From the NCBI GenBank assembly GCA_963701815.1, contig CAVPBN010000050.1, forward strand, positions 186,001 through 250,000: DNA of 64,000 nucleotides, in the 5' to 3' direction. Shown here one piece after another: positions 56,869 through 64,000 of this stretch. Each line of letters begins with the position of its first letter. The stretch's first letter is position 1. The position numbers were made by a program, and so were the translations under genes. The notes beneath the pieces were generated by a model. That model saw only the letters and a program-made list of their open reading frames with translations, was not told the origin of the DNA and ran no database searches. This stretch comes from AP-15 sp963701815. GTDB lineage: Bacteria > Pseudomonadota > Alphaproteobacteria > ATCC43930 > CGMCC-115725.

Positions 56869-57428
56869 TCGGCTCTCTGGGCAGCGAAATAGGCGGCGAG
56901 GTCGAGCGGATAGCGCTGCGCCTCTTCGGCAAAGACCAGCAGCCGATGGTCGGTCATCCGCTGCGGATAAAGGATGCCGTCGAGATGGTCGCATTCGTGC
57001 TGGACGACCCGGGCATAAAAGCCGTCGGCCGCGCGAACGGCCGTTTCGCCATCGAGGTCCGTGGCGCGATAGCGGATACGCAGGTGCCGGGGAACGACGC
57101 CGCGCAGCCCGGGCACCGACAGGCAGCCTTCCCAGCCCAAAACCCGTTCCTGGCCGATCAGCTCGATCTCCGGGTTGACCAGCACGGTCAGATCCTGCGG
57201 CGTGTCGCCCGGCATGTCTCCGACGCGGTCCTCCGGTACGCGGAAAATCACGATCCGCCAAGCTTCGTGGACCTGGGGCGCCGCGAGCCCGGTGCCGCCG
57301 GCGTCCTCCATCGTCTCGATCATGTCTTCGACGAGCCGGCGAACCCAGGGAGCGGTCGGCTCCTCGACCAGCGCCGCGGGCGCGCGCAGTATCGGGTGCC
57401 CCATTCGGGCGATCTTGCGGATAGCCAT
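56865..57428 (-). CDS. def: Peptide deformylase
   Basis: 187 residues. All three metal-site motifs are present: GTGLAAPQ (45-52), EGCLS (100-104) and HECDHLDG (144-151). It removes the formyl group from nascent proteins, using Fe2+ or Zn2+. In many alphaproteobacteria def is followed by fmt; here it is coupled to coq9 instead, and no fmt is seen in the window. A second deformylase may exist elsewhere. Confidence 0.95.
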   Translation of the reverse strand: MAIRKIARMGHPILRAPAALVEEPTAPWVRRLVEDMIETMEDAGGTGLAAPQVHEAWRIVIFRVPEDRVGDMPGDTPQDLTVLVNPEIELIGQERVLGWEGCLSVPGLRGVVPRHLRIRYRATDLDGETAVRAADGFYARVVQHECDHLDGILYPQRMTDHRLLVFAEEAQRYPLDLAAYFAAQRAE

Positions 57429-57528
57429 GCGAGTTATATGAGGCTGGCGCGCCTTCCGGTAAAGCGCCGCTTCACAGCCGGCCGGCCTCATGGTACGCTC
57501 GATTAAACATCTATGGAGAAGCGCCCCC

Positions 57529-57732
57529 GTGCAAGTCCTCGTCCGCGACAACAATGTCGATCAAGCCCTGCGGGCCCTGAAGAAGAAAATGCAGCGCGAG
57601 GGGGTGTTTCGGGAAATGAAGCTGCGTCGGAATTATGAAAAACCCTCGGAACGCCGCGCCCGCGAAAAGGCCGAAGCCGTCCGGCGCTACCGCAAGTTGT
57701 TGCGCAAACGTATGGAACGCGAGGGCTACTGA
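57529..57732 (+). CDS. rpsU: 30S ribosomal protein S21
   Basis: 67 residues, starting at GTG 57529 as MQVLVRDNNVDQALRALKKK, with TGGAGAAG about ten bases upstream; a longer in-frame ATG lacks homology. The basic, helical REKAEAVRRYRKLLRKRMER tail is typical. Lies alone, divergent from def. Confidence 0.95.
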   Translation: MQVLVRDNNVDQALRALKKKMQREGVFREMKLRRNYEKPSERRAREKAEAVRRYRKLLRKRMEREGY

Positions 57733-57839
57733 GCCCGTACGATCGGATGTTTTGCCGATCTCCCGGCGGCGGTTCTCCGATCGAGCTGTGGATTGCAGGA
57801 TCGGTGAAGCCGGGGGCATGAAAATCGAAACCCGGCCGA

Positions 57840-60171
57840 TTACAGCCGGACCGCGCGCAGCCTTAGTGCGTTGCCGATGACCAGCACCGAACTCATGCTC
57901 ATCGCCGCGCTGGCGATCATCGGATTGAGCAGCAGGCCGAACGCCGGATAGAAGACCCCGGCCGCGATCGGTATCGCCAGCCCGTTGAAGACGAAGGCGA
58001 AAAACAGGTTCTGCCGGATATTGCGCATGACCGCGCGCGACAGCCGGCGGGCCCGCACGATCCCTCGCAGATCGCCTTTGACGAGCGTGACGGCAGCGCT
58101 CTCCATCGCTATATCGGCGCCGGTGCCCATGGCGATGCCGACCTGCGCCTGGGCCAGGGCCGGGGCGTCGTTGATGCCGTCGCCGGCCATCGCGACGAAG
58201 TGGCGTCGATCCTGGAGCTCTTTAACGGCCGCGGCCTTCTGATCCGGCAATATCTCGGCCAGGACGTCGTCGATGCCGAGCCTGCGGCCGACGGCCAGCG
58301 CGGTAATGCGGCTGTCGCCGGTCAGCATCACCACCCGAATCCGCTCTTCGCGGAGCGCTTTCAGCGCTCCGATTGCGCTTTCTTTGATCGGGTCGGCGAC
58401 CGCGACCAGCCCCGCTGCGGCGTCGTCGACGGCGACCAGCATTACCCCTTCGCCGTCCCTGCGCAACGCATCCGCGCGTTCAGGCAAACCGCCCGGGTCG
58501 ATCCCCAGCGAGGCGAAGAGCGCCTGGTTGCCGACGGCGATACGCTTGCCGTCGACAGTACCGACCACGCCCTTGCCGGTTTTGGAGGTGAAATCAGCCG
58601 CAGCGCCGAGGCTCAAACCGCGCTCTTCGGCCCCTTTGACGACGGCGTCGGCCAGCGGATGCTCGCTGCTGCGCTCGAGGCTCGCGACCAGCCGCAACAA
58701 ATCATCTTCTTCCACAGCGCCGATCGCGACGACGCTGGCGAGGCGGGGCTTGCCTTCGGTCAGCGTCCCGGTCTTGTCGACGACTACGGTATCGACCTTT
58801 TCCATCAACTCGAGCGCTTCGGCGTTCCTGATGAGAACACCCGCCAGCGCGCCGCGCCCGGCGCCGACCATGATCGACATCGGCGTCGCCAATCCCAGCG
58901 CGCAGGGACAGGCGATGATCAGCACCGCAACCGCGTTGACCAGAGCGAAGCCCATCGCCGGCGCCGGGCCGAATATCGACCAGACGATGAACGTGACCAA
59001 GGCGGCGGCGATGACGCCCGGTACGAACCAGCCGGAAACGGTGTCGGCGAGGCCCTGGATCGGCGCGCGCGAACGCTGGGCCTCGGCAACCATACCGACG
59101 ATCCGGGCCAGCAAGGTGTCGCTGCCGACCCGCTCGGCGCGCATGACGAATGAGCCGGTGCCGTTGACGGTGCCGCCGGTGACTTTGTCTCCGGGGGATT
59201 TTTCGACCGGAACGGGTTCGCCGGTGATCATCGCTTCATCGACTGCGCTCGCCCCTTCGAGCACGATGCCGTCGACCGGCACCTTTTCGCCGGGGCGCAC
59301 GCGCAGGCGTTGGCCGGGAACGACCTCTTCCAGCGGGATGTCTTCCTCGGAACCGTCATCGCGGACCACGCGGGCGCGTTTGGGCGCCAGATCCAGCAAG
59401 GCGCGGATGGCGTTCCCGGTCTGCGAGCGGGCGCGCAGTTCGAGCACCTGGCCCAGCAATACCAGGGTGACGATGACCGCCGCCGGCTCGAAATAGACCG
59501 GCACCGTTCCGTCCGGCATCCGGAACGATGCGGGGAATATTCCCGGCAACAGCGCCGCGACCAGGCTGTAGCCATAGGCGATGCCGGTGCCGAGCGCGAT
59601 CAGAGTGAACATGTTGAGCCGGCGGTTGCCGATCGAAGCCCAGCCTCGCCGGAAAAACGGCCACCCGCACCACAAAACGACCGGTGTCGCGAGCACGAGT
59701 TGGACCCAGACCATGCCGTGGAACGTCGAGCAAGTGCACAATATGCTCGCCCATGACGATCGCCGTCAGTGGGACCGTCAGCGCCGCCGCGCCCCAGAAC
59801 CGCCGCGTCATACTGCGCAGCTCGGGGTTGGCGGCCTCTCCGGCGGCAGGAGTCATCGGCTCCAGCGCCATCCCGCAGATCGGGCAGCTGCCCGGCCCGT
59901 TGCGCACGATCTGCGGATGCATCGGGCAGGTCCACCGGACCTCACCGGACCCCACGGTAGCTTCGCTAAAGGGGTAGGGCTCAGATAACGCGCCGGGTCG
60001 GCTTCGAACCGCTCGCGGCATCTGTTGCTGCAGAAGTGATAGGTCTGGCCCGCATGCTCGCTGCGGTGCTGGGCCGCGGCCGGATCGACTGTCATGCCGC
60101 AGACCGGATCGCGCTCGCCCTCCAGCTGCGGGAAATGGCGGTGCTTCCTCCGCGGGCGAGGTCTCGGCCAT
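57840..60171 (-). CDS. Copper-translocating P1B-type ATPase with YHS and CPMHP domains (three frameshifts)
   Basis: Membrane copper-export ATPase, about 776 residues when repaired, from ATG 60171 seven bases after the csoR stop. The N-terminus holds a YHS domain (DPVCGMTVDPAAAQHRSEHA ... TYHFCSNRCRERF) and a heavy-metal-binding CPMHPQIVRNGPGSCPICGM. The ATPase core has TGEP, the transport-site CPCALGLATP, phosphorylation DKTGTLT, a nucleotide-binding SSEHPLADAV (HP) and the hinge GDGINDAPAL. Frame changes lie near 60130 (extra C), near 59983 (-1 type) and between 59712 and 59745 (+1). This N-terminal set replaces the CxxC HMA domains of classical CopA. Confidence 0.9.
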
Positions 60172-60178
60172 GGTCTGC

Positions 60179-60550
60179 TTATGCTTTCGCCAGGGTTGCC
60201 GGCGGGCATCCGCTTTTCCCGTCCTTCTCGGCGGTGTCGATTGGCGGAGTTGTCAGCGGCTCCGCGCGCTCGCGAAATTCGGTCAGGCTTCCGTTGAACC
60301 GCAACGCGTCGATCAACTCCGCGATCTTGCCGCCGCCGCCGCCCGCCCGGATCGCTTCTGTCACACAGGTCTCCAGGTGGTTCTGCAGCAAGATCCGGTT
60401 TACGCGTTCGAGCGAGGCTTGCGCCGCCGCCACCTGTTTCATCAGATCGGGACAATAGGCTTCGGCCTCGACGATCCGAATTACGCCATCCAGATGCCCG
60501 CGCACCGTTTTCAGGCGCAGCAGCGCGTCCCGCTTGTGTCCGACATTCAT
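60179..60550 (-). CDS. csoR: Copper-sensing repressor, CsoR family
   Basis: 123 residues from ATG 60550; a start 18 nt upstream would overlap the operator. The helical core DALLRLKTVRGHLDGVIRIV carries the Cu(I) ligands Cys33 (AYCPDLMKQ) and His58/Cys62 (NHLETC), the CsoR C-H-C pattern. The long C-terminal tail is unusual. It should repress itself and the downstream copper ATPase until Cu(I) binds. Confidence 0.9.
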   Translation of the reverse strand: MNVGHKRDALLRLKTVRGHLDGVIRIVEAEAYCPDLMKQVAAAQASLERVNRILLQNHLETCVTEAIRAGGGGGKIAELIDALRFNGSLTEFRERAEPLTTPPIDTAEKDGKSGCPPATLAKA

Positions 60551-60564
60551 CTGTCGCCCCATCC

Positions 60565-60581
60565 CCACCCCAGTGGGGTGG
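60565..60581. promoter_or_regulatory. CsoR-type operator
   Basis: CCACCCCAGTGGGGTGG, a GC-rich inverted repeat (7-bp arms, 3-nt centre) flanked by CTATCCC-like sequence. It matches the form of known CsoR operators (CCCC-AGT-GGGG core) and lies 15-31 nt upstream of the csoR start. Confidence 0.8.
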
Positions 60582-60784
60582 CCCTATCCCTATTTGAGCT
60601 TGTCTCCTTTCAGGTCAAGAGGGATGAGGCGACTAGACGTCGGAGAAAGTGCTTTTGGAAGATCGGAACCAGCTCCCTCTTCCCGGCCATGCCGTGAGCG
60701 AGTAGGGTGGGTATGCCGGCCTCGGGGCTCGGGAACGATCGCCGATGCGCCGCAACAGCATGCAAACTCCGGGAGGGAGTGACG

Positions 60785-61636
60785 ATGCCAACCTATGAAA
60801 TCACCAGCGAAGATGTCGAGTATCTGCGCCACGGCGACAAGAAGCTGATCGCCCGCCTCTACAAGCCGAAGGGCGACGGCCCGTTCCCGGCGGTCGTCGA
60901 CCTGCATGGCGGCGCCTGGACCAGCGGCGATTTGACCGGGACCCAGGGCCTCGACGAAGCCCTCGCCAAAAACGGGTTTGTCGTCGCCTCGCTCGAATTC
61001 CGTCATAACGCCGACGGCTATCCGACCTCGCTGATCGACATCAACTACGCGATCCGCTGGGTCAAGGCGCACGCCCGCGACCTCAAGGTCGACCCCAATC
61101 GGGTCGGCAGCGGCGGCGCGTCGAGCGGCGGCCATCTCGCCATGCTGGCTGCGATGCGGCCGAACGACCAGCGCTACGCCTCGGCGCCGTTGCCGGCCGG
61201 CTCGCCGGCGGTCGACGCGACGGTGCGCGCGGTGGCGATGTCGTGGCCGGTGATCAATCCGCTGTCGCGCTATCGCAACGCGCAAAAAGCGGCGAAGACC
61301 CCGAACCCGCCGGCCTTCTCGATCGGAATGAAGGAAAAGCACGACCTTTACTGGAAAACCGAGGCCGCGATGGCCGAAGGGAACCCGATGCTGATGCTCG
61401 AGCGCGGCGAAAAGGTAACGATGCCGGCAGCGCTTTGGGTCCAGGGCAGGCCCGACATCGTCCACGACTACCATGACGATGATTCGAGCTTCCCCGGCAA
61501 CGAGCCGGAGCGGTTCATCTCGAATTACCGCAACGCCGGCGGCGACATCGAGATCGTCTATATCGACAACGAAAAACGGCAGTCGAGCGCGGCGTACGAC
61601 CCGATTGCCGCGTTCTTCAAGAAACATCTCGGCTGA
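60785..61636 (+). CDS. Alpha/beta hydrolase family protein
   Basis: 283 residues. Oxyanion LHGGAWTSGD and nucleophile elbow GGASSGGHLAML match the hydrolase at 38376 and suggest paralogy. The region that should hold the acid and histidine reads VQGRPDIVHDYHDDD and VYIDNEKRQSSAAYD; the His present in the paralogue (GEPHAFI) is missing at the aligned position, so activity or triad arrangement is uncertain. A GGGAGG site precedes the ATG at 60785. Intact. Confidence 0.82.
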   Translation: MPTYEITSEDVEYLRHGDKKLIARLYKPKGDGPFPAVVDLHGGAWTSGDLTGTQGLDEALAKNGFVVASLEFRHNADGYPTSLIDINYAIRWVKAHARDLKVDPNRVGSGGASSGGHLAMLAAMRPNDQRYASAPLPAGSPAVDATVRAVAMSWPVINPLSRYRNAQKAAKTPNPPAFSIGMKEKHDLYWKTEAAMAEGNPMLMLERGEKVTMPAALWVQGRPDIVHDYHDDDSSFPGNEPERFISNYRNAGGDIEIVYIDNEKRQSSAAYDPIAAFFKKHLG

Positions 61637-61661
61637 CCGGCGGCCTCGCCCGCCGGACCGG

Positions 61662-61695
61662 ATCTCCCTCTGGCCGCCGGCGGGCAGAGGGAGAT
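61662..61695. terminator. Hairpin between convergent genes, probable bidirectional terminator
   Basis: Perfect 11-bp stem ATCTCCCTCTG/CAGAGGGAGAT with a 12-nt loop, between the hydrolase and the glycosyltransferase 3' ends. It lacks a T run on either side. Confidence 0.5.
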
Positions 61696-61740
61696 GCGGG
61701 GGGTGCGCTCGACACCGGTTGCAACGGGATATCTGTCGTA

Positions 61741-62856
61741 TCAGGCCAGCAGGATATCCTCGTAGAGCGCTTCGTATTGCCGGACGATTTCGCCGAGGTC
61801 GTAGCTCTGGACGATGCGTCGCCGGGCCTCTAGGCCCAGCGTCCGGCGCCGGTCGGGGCCGGCCGCAATCAGCCGGTGCAGCGCCTCGGCGAGCGCGTTC
61901 GCGTCGCGCGGTGCGACGACGGCGCCGGTTGGGCCGATGATCTCGGCAGTGTCGCCGACATCGGTCGCGACACAAGGGACGCCGCAGCACATCGCTTCGG
62001 CGATTACGTTCGGAAAGCCTTCGCCATAGGCCGAGGACAGCGCCACGATATCGAGGGCGGGGTAGATCCGCCCGATATCGGAGCGGTCGCCCAGCAGCCG
62101 CAGCTTTCCCTCCAGATCGAGCCCGGCGATCGCCTCGGCGACGGCGGGGTTCGTCATCGTCACGCCCGGCCCGATCAGAACAAACACCAGGTCGGGCCGC
62201 TGTGCCGCGAGTCGCGCCGCGGCCGCCAGAAAGGTCCTGTGGTCCTTCATCGGATGGTACCGCGCCGGCAATCCGATCGCGACCGCCGTCCGGTCGATCC
62301 CGAGTTCTGCCCGCACCGCCTCCCGGGCCGGTCCGTCCGGCCGCAATGCCCGCGTGTCGAAACCGTTGGCGATCCGCACCCAGCGGCGCGCGCGGTAGCC
62401 GAGCTGCTCGTGAAAGCGCTTCCCGGCTGCCGAGTTGACGATGACGGCGTCGGGCACGGCGGAGAACCAGCTGGCGATCCGGCGGACAGAAGAGGCCTCG
62501 ATCGTCTCGGTGCACCGCAAATTCCACAGCAGGTGCGGCATATAGCCGAATTGCCGCGCGATCAGCCCCAGCACATCGGCGTGATAGAGCCAGGTCTGGA
62601 CCAGCGGCGGGCGCAACTCGCGCAGGATGCGGCGAAGGCGGGCGACCCCGCGCGGATCGGCGCGGCCTCGCGCCATGCCGAGCGCTCGCACCTCGATCCC
62701 GGCATCGGCGAGGGCCGGACCGATCGTCCCCTGGTCGGTCAGGCTGACCACGACCGGCCGCCACCGGTCGCGATCGCCGCTCAGCACCAGGCGCATCAGC
62801 ATGCCCTCGGCGCCGCCGGTTTCGAGACCGGTGATCAGGTGCAGAATGGTGGGCAA
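61741..62856 (-). CDS. Glycosyltransferase family 4
   Basis: About 371 residues. The N-terminal acceptor domain starts LPTILHLITGLETGGAEGML. The C-terminal GT-B donor domain has GLPARYHPMKDHRTFLAAAA, LGDRSDIGRIYPALDIVALS and the E-x7-E-like SSAYGEGFPNVIAEAMCCGV. It transfers a sugar from a nucleotide donor, probably to a cell-surface glycan. The start is uncertain: a TTG at 62856 fits the homology start but lacks a good ribosome-binding site; the frame is open upstream to 62997, overlapping the LLM gene. Confidence 0.87.
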   Translation of the reverse strand: MPTILHLITGLETGGAEGMLMRLVLSGDRDRWRPVVVSLTDQGTIGPALADAGIEVRALGMARGRADPRGVARLRRILRELRPPLVQTWLYHADVLGLIARQFGYMPHLLWNLRCTETIEASSVRRIASWFSAVPDAVIVNSAAGKRFHEQLGYRARRWVRIANGFDTRALRPDGPAREAVRAELGIDRTAVAIGLPARYHPMKDHRTFLAAAARLAAQRPDLVFVLIGPGVTMTNPAVAEAIAGLDLEGKLRLLGDRSDIGRIYPALDIVALSSAYGEGFPNVIAEAMCCGVPCVATDVGDTAEIIGPTGAVVAPRDANALAEALHRLIAAGPDRRRTLGLEARRRIVQSYDLGEIVRQYEALYEDILLA

Positions 62857-62905
62857 TTCGTTTTCGTGTGCGATACCGGCGCCGCGGGTGCGCGCCGAGC
62901 CTGCC

Positions 62906-63977
62906 TTAGACAAAGGCGCGGCGGATTTTGCCCCAGTCTTCGATCGCGTGCTCCTGGCCGGGGATGATCTGGATCGCGATTTCGCGGTAGCCGGCATCGG
63001 CGAGCGCTTCGATCCGCTGTCTGATCTCCTTTTCGGTGGCGGTAAAGGTCGTCAGGCGGATCAGTTCGGCGGTCACGAACCGGCGCTCCTCGGGCTTGAC
63101 GAACATCAGGTGGCCGCGGTGGTTTTCGAGGTAGTGCGCGCCCTGCGGCCGGAAATGGCGCGCCAGCTCGACATAGCCGGCGACGGCGTCGGCGACCGCC
63201 GGCGGGACCGGATAGCTGTTCGGCAAGCCGGCCAAGGCCTGGTCGGCGGCGCGATGCAGCAGCATCGCCGCGCGCGGGCCGGCCTGGGCGATCGCCCGCG
63301 GCGAGTTGGCGGGCTCGCCCTCCTCGAGGATTGCGCCCCCGGTCAACACCACCGAGTTCGAACGGTTCGGCGCCATGTCCGGCGGCCTCGCGCCGCGCCT
63401 CGATCTCGCGCAGCGCGGCGACGGCGGCCTCGACCTCCCCGGCGGTGTTGATCCAGCCGGCGCCGAGCCTGGCCGTCAGCCCGCGGGCGCGCGGGCCGGA
63501 GGCGGCGACATAGAGCCCGATCGGGTCGCGCGTGTTGATCAGACCGAGTTCCGGGTTCAACAGGCGGATCAGGCGGGTCTTACCCTCGATTTCCGCTTCG
63601 ACCGTCTCGCCGCCGAGCAACGCCCGGACGACCCGGACATAGTCCTCCAGTTCCGCCAGCCTGATCGCGCCGAGCCCGATCGCGCGCCTTCCGGTAAACC
63701 CGGTGCCGACGCCGAAATCGATCCGCCCGGGCGCCAGCTTGTTCAGCGAGGCAAACGCATTCGCCGTCGTCGCGGCGGTGCGGTTCGACGGGATCAAAAC
63801 ACCGGTGCCGAGGCGGATACGGGTCGTCTGCATCGCCGTCGCCGCCATCGCGACAAACGGGTCGGCGCTCAGCATCTGCGTGTCGTAGAACCAGGCGCGA
63901 CTGAAACCCAGCTCCTCGGCCCGCCGCACCAATTGCCACGACGTCGCGTCGGTCGGAATGGCGATGGCGAATTTCAT
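62906..63977 (-). CDS. LLM class flavin-dependent oxidoreductase (one frameshift)
   Basis: About 356 residues when repaired; ATG 63977 follows CTGGGGGAACC. Signatures are AEELGFSRAWFYDTQMLSAD, RIRLGTGVLIPSNRTAATTA and LAPGRIDFGVGTGFTGRRA, the F420/FMN-dependent subgroup seen in MSMEG-type proteins. Frame moves by +1 near 63376-63385; the second frame continues MAPNRSNSVVLTGGAILEEG to a stop at 62906. Fourth LLM gene of the window. The upstream neighbour lies beyond the window edge. Confidence 0.85.
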
Positions 63978-64000
63978 GGTTCCCCCAGCGGGCGGCATGC

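Overview
The window is high-GC bacterial chromosome that reads as an alphaproteobacterium, probably Rhodospirillales-like. Three things support this: an rRNA operon in the order 16S, tRNA-Ile, tRNA-Ala, 23S, 5S, tRNA-fMet; a COQ9-family gene next to peptide deformylase; and a fused CobL-type cobalamin methyltransferase. The gene content (many oxidoreductases, esterases and luciferase-like monooxygenases) suits a free-living soil or water heterotroph. Genus cannot be given without a 16S search.

Layout. 0.1-7.3 kb: pyrC, a periplasmic solute-binding protein, an HpaB-type flavin monooxygenase, a patatin-like lipoprotein and a sulfatase. 7.4-13.9 kb: the rRNA operon. Its 23S gene carries two intervening sequences at the helix 25 and helix 45 positions; the second encodes a four-helix-bundle IVS protein, and a related hairpin lies in the 16S-23S spacer. 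13.9-18.7 kb: a chimeric gene scar, a SulP anion transporter, an LLM monooxygenase and an esterase. 18.8-22.6 kb: an IS66 element inserted inside an IS5-family element, with an 8-bp target duplication. 22.7-31 kb: a phosphoesterase with a Pho-box-like array, three linked DsrE-superfamily genes, RidA, a second LLM enzyme, a nuclease-like protein, a possible deaminase and an aldo/keto reductase. 31-43.8 kb: a c-type cytochrome-like protein, an ECF sigma/anti-sigma/metalloprotease-like operon, an SDR, cobL, a tandem universal stress protein with an FNR/FixK-like site, dehydrogenases, dinB and an amidohydrolase. 43.8-45.8 kb: a decayed patch with a GFA pseudogene, a degenerate copy of the amidohydrolase 5' end and a broken addiction module. 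45.9-56.2 kb: a third LLM enzyme, a 3-hydroxyisobutyrate-dehydrogenase-family reductase, gspE divergent from a prepilin peptidase, GST, a mannose-1-phosphate guanylyltransferase/isomerase and a large unknown protein. 56.2-64 kb: coq9-def, rpsU, a csoR-copper ATPase operon with a CsoR-type operator, an esterase paralogue, a GT4 glycosyltransferase and a fourth LLM enzyme.

Data quality. About 21 single-base frameshifts interrupt otherwise well-conserved genes, roughly 15 of them single-base gains. Even a housekeeping gene such as pyrC is hit, so many are probably read or assembly indels. I annotate such loci over their full extent and state where the frame changes. All homology statements rest on motif recognition and family knowledge; no search was run.
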